Below, in pieces: positions 1 through 10,499 of a DNA stretch of 57,217 nucleotides. Position 1 is the stretch's first letter. Every line of letters starts with the position of its first letter. Below the pieces are notes generated by a model that saw nothing but the letters and a program-made list of their open reading frames with translations, made no database searches and was not told the DNA's origin. This DNA comes from Mesorhizobium sp. WSM4306. GTDB taxonomy: Bacteria; Pseudomonadota; Alphaproteobacteria; Rhizobiales; Rhizobiaceae. The position numbers were made by a program, and so were the translations under genes. Location of the stretch: contig NZ_VFTC01000037.1 in the NCBI RefSeq assembly GCF_007003975.1, positions 1 through 57,217 on the forward strand, given 5' to 3'.

Positions 1-113
1 GGCCCCTGTGCAATACAGGACCCAGCCCTTAAATCTACCAGCTCAATGAACCGTCCAACTTTACGGGGTCAGTTCACAAGCGCCGGGCATTTCGTAGCGA
101 TTGAGTTATCCGA

Positions 114-1235
114 TCAGGACTTCGGCAGCCAGGTGATCTTGCCGTCCGGACCCTTCTTCCACTCGTACATGATGTAGCCCGGGAGCTTCGGATCGCCCTT
201 CTCGTCATAGGCGAGGTCGCCCAGAACGGTCTTGAACGGACCCTTCTCATGCATCGCCTTGGCCACTTCCACCGGGTCGTTCGACTTGGCCACGGCAGCG
301 GCCTCCGCGATCACCTGCATGGCGGCGTAGGCGTAGAGCGTGTAGGCTTCCGGTTCAAAGCCCTGGGCGCGGAACTTCTCGACCAGAGCCTTGTTCTCGG
401 GGATCAGGCGGGGATCCGGACCGAAGGTGTTGAGCGTGCCGATAACCGCGTCGCCGGCGATCGCAGCCAGCTCGTCGGTGACGATGCCGTCGCCCGACAT
501 CAGGGTTGCCTTGAGGCCCTGGTCAGCCGACTGGCGGATGATCAGGCCGGCTTCCGTGTGCAGGCCGCCCCAGTAGATCAGGGTGACGCCGGCGTCCTTC
601 ATCTTGGCGATCAGCGCCGAGAAGTCCTTGTCGCCGACATTGACGCCTTCGTACATGACTTCCGTCAGGCCGGCTGCGTTCATCGCCTTCTTGGTTTCGT
701 CGGCAAGGCCCTGACCGTAGGGGGTCTTGTCGTGGATGACGGCAACCTTGGCGTCCTTGAAGTTGGCCGCGATGTAGGCGCCGGCAATGCCGCCCTGCTG
801 ATCATCGCGTCCGCAGGTGCGGAACACGTTCCACAGGCCGCGCTCGGTGAATTTCGGGTTGGTCGCCGCCGGGGTAATTTCGACGATGTTGTTGTCGACA
901 TAGACTTCCTGAGAGACCGGGATCGAGACGCCCGAGTTGAAGTGGCCGACCACGAACTTGACGCCGTCGCCAACGAACTTGTTGCCGACCGAGATGCCCT
1001 GCTTCGGATCGGAGACGTCGTCGCCGACTTCAAGCTTGATCTGCTCGCCATTCATGCCGCCTGCTGCGTTGATGTCGGCGACAGCCGCTTCCGCACCCTT
1101 CTGCAACTGCGCACCGAAAGCCGCATTCGGGCCGGTGATCGGACCGGCGACGCCGACGAGGACGTCAGCCCATGCGTTACCGCCGAACGCGACAAGCGCG
1201 GTCAGGGCAACGGCGGACAAAAGTGATTTTTTCAT
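114..1235 (-). CDS. livK: Branched-chain amino acid ABC transporter, periplasmic substrate-binding protein
   Basis: A 373-residue periplasmic binding protein of the Leu/Ile/Val (LivJ/LivK) family. It would capture branched-chain or related amino acids and deliver them to the LivHM permease. Residues 1-23 form a classic Sec signal peptide ending in NAWA. The mature part opens with the family pattern VGVAGPITGP and continues with the paired alpha/beta lobes of the type I fold. It is the last gene of a minus-strand operon livH-livM-livG-livF-DUF6867-livK, about 140 bases after the DUF6867 gene. The length is normal for the family. The exact ligand cannot be read from sequence, and many rhizobial homologues bind a wider range of amino acids. 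Confidence 0.93.
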   Translation of the reverse strand: MKKSLLSAVALTALVAFGGNAWADVLVGVAGPITGPNAAFGAQLQKGAEAAVADINAAGGMNGEQIKLEVGDDVSDPKQGISVGNKFVGDGVKFVVGHFNSGVSIPVSQEVYVDNNIVEITPAATNPKFTERGLWNVFRTCGRDDQQGGIAGAYIAANFKDAKVAVIHDKTPYGQGLADETKKAMNAAGLTEVMYEGVNVGDKDFSALIAKMKDAGVTLIYWGGLHTEAGLIIRQSADQGLKATLMSGDGIVTDELAAIAGDAVIGTLNTFGPDPRLIPENKALVEKFRAQGFEPEAYTLYAYAAMQVIAEAAAVAKSNDPVEVAKAMHEKGPFKTVLGDLAYDEKGDPKLPGYIMYEWKKGPDGKITWLPKS

Positions 1236-1372
1236 TTAAACGCTCCCATTTACGAGGTGGGCGTGGATGATACTTTCATGCGATGCCCACCCTTATCGCA
1301 GAAAGCGTACTTTGCCGATTTTCAGGCTCTTGTCACGCCGATTCATCCCCGGAACGGCGTTAATGATGAACG

Positions 1373-1720
1373 TCAGCCTTTCGGTTTCCAGCTTAAGATC
1401 GAAGCCCGTTCGTAAAGCCAATTATACTGCGTCACCATCTGGTTGGTGCGCGTGTATTGATAGCCGACAAACCCCAATATCATGAGCACGATTGTGTCCA
1501 CGACATAGTATTGCAGCGAAAACATCGTGCCGCCGAACAGGGCATGATGGATGAACCTGATGCCGATGCCTAGTCCCAGCAAGTAGGCGAACAGCGCCGG
1601 CAGCCTGCGCCATGTCTGGGCGCTGGCCTTGCCGGTCATCCATGCCGCCCACCCGCCGAGCAGACAGGTGACGAAGAAGAACTGCCAGATGGAAGGTTCC
1701 TCGTAAAGAATGCCTTGCAT
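1373..1720 (-). CDS. DUF6867 family small membrane protein
   Basis: A 115-residue protein with about three hydrophobic segments (near residues 11-30, 41-60 and 68-90) and a basic C-terminal tail. It resembles the DUF6867 proteins that accompany liv transporter genes in rhizobia. The start is supported by AGGGAG upstream of the ATG. Its position between livF and the binding-protein gene suggests a role linked to branched-chain amino acid uptake, but no biochemical function is known to me. Confidence 0.75.
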   Translation of the reverse strand: MQGILYEEPSIWQFFFVTCLLGGWAAWMTGKASAQTWRRLPALFAYLLGLGIGIRFIHHALFGGTMFSLQYYVVDTIVLMILGFVGYQYTRTNQMVTQYNWLYERASILSWKPKG

Positions 1721-1735
1721 GGTGAAGACTCCCTA

Positions 1736-1779
1736 GCATGACCCCGAAAAGTTGCAGACTTTTCGGACAAAGGTCATGC
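1736..1779. repeat. Palindromic intergenic repeat (rhizobial type)
   Basis: A nested palindrome. The outer arms GCATGACC and GGTCATGC lie at 1736-1743 and 1772-1779. The inner arms CCGAAAAGT and ACTTTTCGG lie at 1744-1752 and 1758-1766. Elements of this form are recalled as dispersed repeats in rhizobial genomes. It lies inside the liv operon, between livF and the DUF6867 gene, so the transcript would contain a strong hairpin that could set unequal mRNA levels across the operon. Confidence 0.8.
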
Positions 1780-1794
1780 GACAAACAAACAACT

Positions 1795-1829
1795 TGGAGC
1801 GGAATACCGTATGCAAACATTCCGCTCCA
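1795..1829. repeat. Strong hairpin after livF
   Basis: Inverted arms of 11 bases, TGGAGCGGAAT and ATTCCGCTCCA, are separated by a 13-base loop. It follows the palindrome at 1736-1779 directly and ends 3 bases before the livF stop codon. It has no run of T, so an mRNA-stabilising or processing element is more likely than a simple terminator. Confidence 0.7.
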
Positions 1830-1832
1830 AAC

Positions 1833-2561
1833 TCAGTGATGGCCGCCTTCGAGATAGGCCGCGCGCACTTCCGGATTGGCGAGCAATTCCTTGCCGGTGC
1901 CGCTCATGGTCACGTTGCCGTTGACCATGACATAGCCGCGCGTGGCAAGCTTGAGCGCGCCGAAGGCGTTCTGCTCGACCAGGAACACGGTCAGCCCTTG
2001 CGTGCGGTTCAGCTCGCGGATGGCGTCGAAGATTTGCTTGACGATCAGCGGCGCCAGGCCCAGCGACGGCTCGTCGAGCAGGAGCAGCTTCGGCCGCGCC
2101 ATCAGCGCGCGTCCGATCGACAGCATCTGCTGCTCCCCGCCCGACAGCGTGCCGCCGCGCTGGGCGATGCGCTCCTTGAGGCGCGGGAACAGCGTGAACA
2201 CCTTCTCGGCATCCTCGTCATAGTGCTTGAGGTTGTCTAGACCGGCGCCCATCTGCAGGTTTTCCATCACCGTCATGCGCGGGAAAATGCGTCTGCCTTC
2301 GGGCGACTGCGCTATGCGCATGCGCGCGATCTCATGCGTCGGCATCTGGGTGATGTCGGTTCCGGCGAAAGTGATGGTGCCGGAACGGGCCCGCGGCGCA
2401 CCGAAGATGGTCATCATCAGCGTCGACTTGCCGGCGCCGTTGGCGCCGATCAGCGCGACGATCTCGCCCTGGTTGACGTGGACATCGACGCCGTTCAGCG
2501 CCTTGATGTTGCCGTAGTAGGTCTCGACGCCCTTGATGTCGAGCAACGTTGTCTCGGCCAT
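1833..2561 (-). CDS. livF: Branched-chain amino acid ABC transporter ATP-binding protein LivF
   Basis: A 242-residue ABC ATPase, one of the two nucleotide-binding subunits of the Liv importer. It shows a Walker A GANGAGKST, the signature LSGGEQQ, a Walker B LLLLDEP and the switch histidine region FLVEQN. These are all intact and the length matches the family. The ATG at 2561 shares a base with the livG stop codon (TGATG), which implies translational coupling. A GTG one codon upstream is the alternative start. The C-terminus ends EGGHH. Confidence 0.94.
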   Translation of the reverse strand: MAETTLLDIKGVETYYGNIKALNGVDVHVNQGEIVALIGANGAGKSTLMMTIFGAPRARSGTITFAGTDITQMPTHEIARMRIAQSPEGRRIFPRMTVMENLQMGAGLDNLKHYDEDAEKVFTLFPRLKERIAQRGGTLSGGEQQMLSIGRALMARPKLLLLDEPSLGLAPLIVKQIFDAIRELNRTQGLTVFLVEQNAFGALKLATRGYVMVNGNVTMSGTGKELLANPEVRAAYLEGGHH

Positions 2562-3657
2562 CACTTACGCCCTCCGCGCGGCTTGGATGTCGGGGATTTC
2601 CCGGGAGGCTTGGCCGTGGCCCGCTCGGTCGGTTTTCTCGGCGCGACGCTGGCCTTTGCATCGAATTGAGCTGCCTTCGAGGCGCCCTTCGATACCGTGA
2701 CCCGCTCGCCCTCGCTATGGCCGATCGTGTCGCTCACCGGACCGGCGAGATAAGACGACGACGTGCCTGGTCCGTGTGCCGTATCAGGCCCTATGTCCAA
2801 CTGCTCGATGACGTCTTCATCGCCGACCTCGGTCAGCACCGTCTCGACCTCCTCGTCGTCGACGCCGAGATAGGCGGCGATGACGCGCGGGTCGGTGCGC
2901 ACCGATTGCGGGCTGCCGTCGGAAATCTTGCGGCCATATTCGAGCACAACGACATGGTCGGAAATCTGCATGACCACCGACATGTCATGCTCGATCAGCA
3001 GGATAGAGGTGCTGCTCTTGATGTCCATCAGCAGCGTATTGAGCGCGGCCGATTCCTTCGGATTGAGGCCGGCCGCCGGCTCGTCGAGGCACAGAAGCTC
3101 GGGCCCCGTGCACATGGCGCGCGCGATCTCGAGGCGCCGCTGCGCGCCATAGGGCAAATCGCCGGCCGGATCGTCGGCGCGATCGACGAGATCTGCCTTC
3201 TCCAGCCAGTGCTTGGCAAGCTCCACCGATTCGGCCGAGGCCCTGCGGTAGCCGCCGATCCCGAGCAGGCCAAGGATCGTATAGCCCGATGCCTTCATCA
3301 GTTTGTTGTGCTGGGCAACCAAGAGGTTCTCCAGCAGCGTCATGCCGGAGAACAGCCGGATGTTCTGGAAGGTGCGCGCCACCTTGGCGCGCGCCGGGAT
3401 CTCGTGGTTAGGCAGCCGTTCGAGCAGGAAGCTCGAGCCGTCGGCACCGTTGAGCGTGATCATGCCTTCCGACGGCTTGTAGAAGCCGGTGATGCAGTTG
3501 AAGACGGTGGTCTTGCCGGCACCGTTGGGCCCGATCAGCGCGGTGATCTCGCCGCGCTTGGCCTGGAACGACAGGTCGCCGATGGCGACCAGGCCGCCGA
3601 ACTTCATCGACAGATGCTCGACCTGGAGAATGGCGTCTTTCATCGAATTAGCACTCA

Positions 3658-3658
<1 letters not shown>
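2561..3658 (-). CDS. livG: Branched-chain amino acid ABC transporter ATP-binding protein LivG, with C-terminal extension
   Basis: The second ABC ATPase of the Liv importer, 365 residues long. Walker A (GPNGAGKTT), the signature around PYGAQRRLEIARA, Walker B (LLCLDEP) and the switch region LIEHDMSVVM lie within about the first 260 residues, which is the whole usual LivG length. About 105 further residues follow. They first run acidic, with several Asp and Glu, and then become Lys/Arg/Pro/Ser/Thr-rich and end in PRGGRK. This tail is low in complexity and probably disordered. Its role is unknown. The start ATG overlaps the livM stop (ATGA). Confidence 0.92.
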
Positions 3659-5253
<1,595 letters not shown>

Positions 5254-5257
5254 TGTC

Positions 5258-6160
<903 letters not shown>

Positions 6161-6607
6161 GTGTACATGGCTCCCCTGGAATGTCGCCCATGCAGACGCA
6201 TTCCTTTTCGTATTTCCCCTAGTCGTAAAGTTTCGAGCCCGGATTGCAACGTGATTTTTCAAACGTCGTGCGTGTTTTGCCGGCACGCCTTCCGATTGCC
6301 CGTTTTTTTGCTCCCGACCCCTGGACTATCGCGGACCCTATCATTGGCATAACGCAATGTCTTTGACGATTCAGCCGGACAACGCACCCCCTTTCGAAGA
6401 AATCGCCGTCAAAATTGCGTGATGAGACGAATCGTTGCGTTACTGACAGGCTGCGTTTTTTAGCCACATTCCTTTCCTCGGGGGCAAGATTCTTGCTACT
6501 TGGCCACAAAGCTTGATCGAGTGGGCCGCGATGGCCGATAAAAGACCGAGTTGAACTCGAGCGTCCAGGCTCGACCGCCGGGCAAGGAAGCGGCTGCCTG
6601 TCTTTGA
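6161..6607. other. Intergenic region upstream of livH and downstream of the ectC-like gene
   Basis: About 450 bases with no convincing gene. It is more AT-rich than its surroundings, with several T runs (for example 6302-6310 and 6456-6462). It must hold the liv operon promoter on the minus strand and the 3' end of the ectC-like transcript. I found no clear riboswitch, operator or canonical promoter. A 96-codon minus-strand frame here has atypical composition and is not called. Confidence 0.5.
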
Positions 6608-6994
6608 TCAGTAGGCGGATCCACCGTCATCGCTCAGCGCATGCCGCTCCGTGCCCTTCAAGGGCGGATTGAAGACGCTGACCAGGATCATGTCGCCTGC
6701 GGGGTCGGCCCGCAGATAATGCTCGTCATGCTCATTGAGCACATAGATCGTACCCGGCTCGATGCGGTGCACCGCACCGGACATGTCCTCGACCTCACCG
6801 GCGCCGGCGATGCAATAGCAGGCCTCGAAATGCCGCCGATACTGCAGGCGTGATTCGCTGCCGGCACGCACCACGGTATGGCAGACCGTGAAGCCCATGC
6901 CGTCCTGCTGGGTCAGCAGCCGATGGCTGGTGCCATTGCCCCAATTCACGAAGAAGTCAGATTTTTCTACATCAGCCAATTGTCTGGTGAACAT
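6608..6994 (-). CDS. ectC: Solitary ectoine synthase-like cupin (EctC family)
   Basis: A 128-residue cupin matching ectoine synthase along its length. EctC closes N-gamma-acetyl-diaminobutyrate to ectoine with a bound iron. The known metal ligands have counterparts here: Glu57 in RRHFEACYCI, Tyr84 in GTIYVLNEHD and His92 in DEHYLRA. The C-terminal FNPPLKGTE region is also typical. The ATG at 6994 is preceded by AGGGA. An upstream ATG at 7111 would add 39 residues without similarity. No ectA or ectB lies nearby, so the gene is an orphan. It is divergent from a LysR gene and next to hydroxyproline catabolism genes, so its substrate may differ from that in full ectoine operons. Confidence 0.82.
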   Translation of the reverse strand: MFTRQLADVEKSDFFVNWGNGTSHRLLTQQDGMGFTVCHTVVRAGSESRLQYRRHFEACYCIAGAGEVEDMSGAVHRIEPGTIYVLNEHDEHYLRADPAGDMILVSVFNPPLKGTERHALSDDGGSAY

Positions 6995-7128
6995 GACGAT
7001 TTCCCTGCGGATGCCGGCCAAGGGCCGGGAAATTTGTGTATGGATTGGTGATCCACAGCAGAGATGCCGCATGCCGGGCAGGCTTTCAAATGATTGCTTC
7101 TCACCGATCATGTTAGTAAATCTTACAG

Positions 7129-8028
7129 ATGGACTACGTTCCGCTGAATGCCATCCGTGCCTTCGAGGCTGCTTCGCGCCGCTTGAGCTTTTCCGCTGCC
7201 GCCGAAGAGCTGCATGTCACCCATCCGGCGATCAGCCATCAGATCAGGCGCCTGGAGGAATGGCTGGGCGTGCCTCTGTTCCACCGCGATGCGCGCAAGG
7301 TAAGGCTGACCGATGCCGGCGTGATCCTGCAGGCGTCAGCGAGCGCTGCCCTTGCCGAACTCGGCGCCACCTGCCGGCGCATCCGGCGCAATGCCGCGGC
7401 GGCGACGATTTCTGTCGGCTGCATCCCGTCCATCGCCAGCCGCTGGCTGGTGCCCCGCCTGCCAGCCTTCACCGCCAGCCATCCCGACATCGGCATGCGC
7501 GTCGCCTATGCCAAGGCTGAGGACAGGCTTGGCGACGGCGACAATGACGTGCTGATCACGCTCGGCGCCGATCCGACGCCCGGCGTCACCAGCCTGAAAC
7601 TGTTTTCGCGCCTCAACCGCCCGGTGTGCAGCCCCTACTATCTGGCCGGCAGGGAGCATCTCAAGACACCTGCCGGGATCGCCGGCGCCGACCTGCTGCA
7701 CGACGAGAACCGCCAAGGCTGGAGCGAGTGGTTTGCCGAGGCCGGACTGGCCAAGGTCGATGTCGGCAACGGGCCGGTCTTCGCCGACTTCAATATTCTT
7801 GCCACCGCCGTCATCGCCGGCCACGGCGTGGCGCTGTGTCCGGTCGATGTTTTCCGTGACGAGCTGAAACGCGGCGACCTGGTGGTCCTGTCCAACATAT
7901 CGACGAACCGCGACAAGGCTTACTTCCTGACCATGGCGGCGAATGCCTCCCCCGCCGCACTCACCTTCGCCGACTGGTTCCGTCGGGAAGTCTCGGTCGA
8001 TGCCGAGGGCAACCAGCGCGCTACTTGA
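7129..8028 (+). CDS. LysR-family transcriptional regulator (GcvA-like)
   Basis: A 299-residue LysR regulator. It has an N-terminal winged helix-turn-helix (residues 1-62, with FSAAAEELHVTHPAISHQI), then a periplasmic-binding-protein-like effector domain starting near SVGCIPSIASRWLVPRL. The N-terminal form resembles GcvA-type regulators. It is transcribed away from the ectC-like gene, with 134 bases between them, and its 3' end overlaps the 3' end of the hydroxyproline epimerase gene by 8 bases. The simplest reading is control of the divergent ectC-like gene. The effector is unknown. Confidence 0.88.
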   Translation: MDYVPLNAIRAFEAASRRLSFSAAAEELHVTHPAISHQIRRLEEWLGVPLFHRDARKVRLTDAGVILQASASAALAELGATCRRIRRNAAAATISVGCIPSIASRWLVPRLPAFTASHPDIGMRVAYAKAEDRLGDGDNDVLITLGADPTPGVTSLKLFSRLNRPVCSPYYLAGREHLKTPAGIAGADLLHDENRQGWSEWFAEAGLAKVDVGNGPVFADFNILATAVIAGHGVALCPVDVFRDELKRGDLVVLSNISTNRDKAYFLTMAANASPAALTFADWFRREVSVDAEGNQRAT

Positions 8029-9022
8029 CGACGAACCCATGCGCGAACGGATCGCGGTCGTCGATGAAGATAGTGTTCAGGCCGGTCATCCGCGCCCAGC
8101 CGCCGATCGAAGGGATGATGGCCGGCTTGCCGGCGACGGTGACGTCCTTCTCGACCTTGCCCTTGAACAGCGAGCCGATGATCGATTCATGGACAAAGCC
8201 GTCGCCTGCCTTGAGCTTGCCCTTGGCACGAAGCTGCGCCATGCGCGCAGAGGTGCCCGTACCGCAAGGTGAGCGGTCGATCGCCTTGTCGCCATAGAAG
8301 ACGGCATTGCGCGCATCCGCGCCCGCCACCGTCGGCTTGCCCGTCCACAGCATATGCGACAGCCGGTTGATCTCAGGATTTTCCGGATGCACGAACGAGT
8401 ACTTTTCGTTGAGCCGCTGCCGCACCACCGGGCTCCAGGCGATGAAGTCACTGGCGGAGTAGTCAGCCATATCGCGGTAATTCGCCTGCGGTTCGACAAT
8501 GGCGTAGAAATTGCCGCCATAAGCGACATCGACGGTAATCTCGCCAAGCTGCGGACACTCCACCGTCAGCCCTTCCGCATAAAGGAAGGACGGCACATTG
8601 GTGATGCGCACCTCTTCGACATAATCGCCCACCTGTTTGTACTCGGCAATGACCAGGCCAGCCGGCGTGTCGAGCCTGAGTACACCCGGCGTTTTCGGCT
8701 TGATCAACCCATATTCAATGGCCATCGTCACCGTGCCGATGGTGCCGTGGCCGCACATTGGCAGGCAGCCCGATGTCTCGATGAACAGGATGGCGATGTC
8801 GCAATCCTCGCGCGTCGGCGGATAAAGGATCGAGCCCGACATCACGTCATGGCCGCGCGGCTCGAACATCAGCCCGGTGCGGATCCAGTCATACTCCGCC
8901 AGGAAATGCGCCCGCCGTTCCATCATCGTCGACCCTTCGAGCAAGGGACCGCCGCCAGCGACCAGCCGCACCGGATTGCCGCACGTATGGCCGTCGATGC
9001 AAAAGAAGGATTTTTTGGCCAT
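8021..9022 (-). CDS. 4-hydroxyproline 2-epimerase (proline racemase family)
   Basis: A 333-residue member of the proline racemase family, normal length. Both catalytic cysteines are present: Cys90 in LPMCGHGTIG and Cys253 in SPCGTGTSAR. That indicates a racemase or epimerase, not trans-3-hydroxy-L-proline dehydratase, which replaces one cysteine. It would convert trans-4-hydroxy-L-proline to cis-4-hydroxy-D-proline. The next gene upstream in the operon encodes an FAD D-amino acid dehydrogenase, 13 bases away, and the one before that a DapA-family deaminase. These are the next steps of the bacterial hydroxyproline pathway. Confidence 0.9.
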   Translation of the reverse strand: MAKKSFFCIDGHTCGNPVRLVAGGGPLLEGSTMMERRAHFLAEYDWIRTGLMFEPRGHDVMSGSILYPPTREDCDIAILFIETSGCLPMCGHGTIGTVTMAIEYGLIKPKTPGVLRLDTPAGLVIAEYKQVGDYVEEVRITNVPSFLYAEGLTVECPQLGEITVDVAYGGNFYAIVEPQANYRDMADYSASDFIAWSPVVRQRLNEKYSFVHPENPEINRLSHMLWTGKPTVAGADARNAVFYGDKAIDRSPCGTGTSARMAQLRAKGKLKAGDGFVHESIIGSLFKGKVEKDVTVAGKPAIIPSIGGWARMTGLNTIFIDDRDPFAHGFVVK

Positions 9023-9035
9023 GATTTCCTCGAAC

Positions 9036-10454
9036 TCAAAACCGTTGCGGGCTGAAGGGGGTAAGATCGATCGGCGAAGTCTGCCCGAGAACGAGATCGC
9101 GGATCAAGCGGCCGCTGGCCGCCGCCTGGGTCAGGCCGAGATGGCCATGACCAAAGGCGTAGACGACGTTGGGCGCGGCGCGCGCCGTGCCGATGACCGG
9201 CAGCGAATCCGGCAACGACGGACGATAGCCCATCCATTCGCGGCCGCCTGACGCGTCCAGTCCCGGTAGGAATTGTTTGGCTTTTTCCAGCATCGCCTTG
9301 GAGCGTGCAAAATTCGGCGGCCGGTCGAGTCCGCCCAGTTCGACGGCGCCGCCGACGCGCAAGCCGGTGTCGAGCGGCGTGATGACAAAGCCGTGGCCGG
9401 AAAAGATCAGCATCCGCTGCACGGCAAAGGCGGTCTTCGGCAAGGTCGTGTTGTAGCCCCGCTCGGTCTCGAGCGGGATAATGTCGCCGAGGTTCTTGGC
9501 CAGCAGATGCGACCATGCCCCGGCAGCGACGACGAGGTGTCTCGCCTGTCTGGTCGTGCCGTCGGCCAGCGTCAGCGCCGCGCCGCCATCATTGGCCGCG
9601 ACGCGCTCGACGCGTGCTTTCTCGAAACGCGCGCCCAACCCTTCGGCATAGGCCCACACTGCCTTGCCGAGCAGTTTCGGGTCGGCAACCGTCTTCCATC
9701 CCGGCACGAACGTGCCCTTGATGAAGCGCGGCGACAGCCCAGGCTGCAGCCGCGCCAGTTCGTCGCCTTCGACATGGCGAAAGCCGATGCCGAAGCGCTC
9801 GCGCGCCGCCCAGCCGGGGAGCCCGGCCTGGAATTCCGCCTCGCTTTCGTAAAGTTCCACCGAACCATTCTCGTGCAGCATCGGCCGCGTGCCGGACCGG
9901 TCGAGCAGTCCCATCCATTCGGCCTCGGCGAGCTTCATCATGCCGGCCTGAGCAGCAAGGCTCGCCTCATAATGCCTCGGCGCGCCAGCGCGCCAGAAGC
10001 GGATCAGCCATGGCAACAGCTTCGGCAGGTAGGCTGGCGGGATGCTGAGCGGTCCGAGCGGATCGGCTAGCCATCTCGGCAATTGCCGCATCATGCCCTT
10101 ATGCGCCATGGGCAGCACGTCGGAGAAGGCGAAGGCGGCGGCATTGCCGGAGCTCGTCTCCTCGCAGATGCCGGTGCGATCGAAGATCGTAACACTGCGC
10201 CCGGCCTCGGCCAGCATGGCTGCGGCGCAGATGCCGACAATGCCGCCACCGACAATGGCGATGTCTTCCCCTTCTCCCCGTTGACGGGGGTGAGGAGTGG
10301 TCCGCGTAGCGGGCGGAAAGCCAACTGCTTGGCTTTCCGAATGAGGAACGCCCGCAGCAGTAGCGAAGGGCTGCGGTGCCCGAAGGGCGGATGGCGGGCG
10401 GCGCCCCGCCTCTGCCGATTTGGAATTTCCTTGCACGCTGGCGCTGCCCCTCAT
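9036..10454 (-). CDS. FAD-dependent D-amino acid (probable D-hydroxyproline) dehydrogenase, unusual 5' end
   Basis: A DadA-type FAD oxidoreductase. The dinucleotide-binding motif IVGGGIVGICAAAMLAEAG begins at once with the homologous part, near codon 67 of this frame. The conserved C-terminal YAFGHGHLGLTQ closes it. It would oxidise cis-4-hydroxy-D-proline to pyrroline-4-hydroxy-2-carboxylate. The homologous core is about 409 codons and starts at about 10264. Upstream of that point the frame runs through a palindromic repeat (10264-10493) with no ATG, GTG or TTG until GTG 10436 and ATG 10454. Either a repeat-encoded leader of about 60 residues is made, or a non-standard start codon is used. 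The enzymatic call is firm and the start is not. Confidence 0.8.
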   Translation of the reverse strand: MRGSASVQGNSKSAEAGRRPPSALRAPQPFATAAGVPHSESQAVGFPPATRTTPHPRQRGEGEDIAIVGGGIVGICAAAMLAEAGRSVTIFDRTGICEETSSGNAAAFAFSDVLPMAHKGMMRQLPRWLADPLGPLSIPPAYLPKLLPWLIRFWRAGAPRHYEASLAAQAGMMKLAEAEWMGLLDRSGTRPMLHENGSVELYESEAEFQAGLPGWAARERFGIGFRHVEGDELARLQPGLSPRFIKGTFVPGWKTVADPKLLGKAVWAYAEGLGARFEKARVERVAANDGGAALTLADGTTRQARHLVVAAGAWSHLLAKNLGDIIPLETERGYNTTLPKTAFAVQRMLIFSGHGFVITPLDTGLRVGGAVELGGLDRPPNFARSKAMLEKAKQFLPGLDASGGREWMGYRPSLPDSLPVIGTARAAPNVVYAFGHGHLGLTQAAASGRLIRDLVLGQTSPIDLTPFSPQRF

Positions 10455-10493
10455 CTGGCTGCCGCCATCTTCTCCCCGTGAACGGGGAGAAGA
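10264..10493. repeat. Palindromic intergenic repeat element abutting the dehydrogenase gene
   Basis: One of a family of intergenic elements in this window that have CTCCCC/GGGGAG hairpins at their ends. The right hairpin has 11-base arms CTTCTCCCCGT and ACGGGGAGAAG (10469-10479 and 10482-10492) with a two-base loop. The left end carries CTTCTCCCCGT followed by ACGGGG. A further inverted pair, GGAAAGCCAA and TTGGCTTTCC, lies at about 10315-10340. The element fills the space between the DapA-like gene and the dehydrogenase gene and runs into the dehydrogenase reading frame. Confidence 0.75.
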
Positions 10494-10499
10494 AAGCTC

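Noticed and set aside
249..1226. Long plus-strand frame opposite the liv binding-protein gene (and similar ones at 2549-3802, 3664-5388, 12423-14264 and 19067-21127).
   Set aside because: High-GC antisense shadows of well-conserved genes. Their translations are rich in Arg, His, Gln and Asp and show no domain.
8021..9022. Trans-3-hydroxy-L-proline dehydratase.
   Set aside because: Both active-site cysteines (Cys90 and Cys253) are present, which indicates an epimerase.
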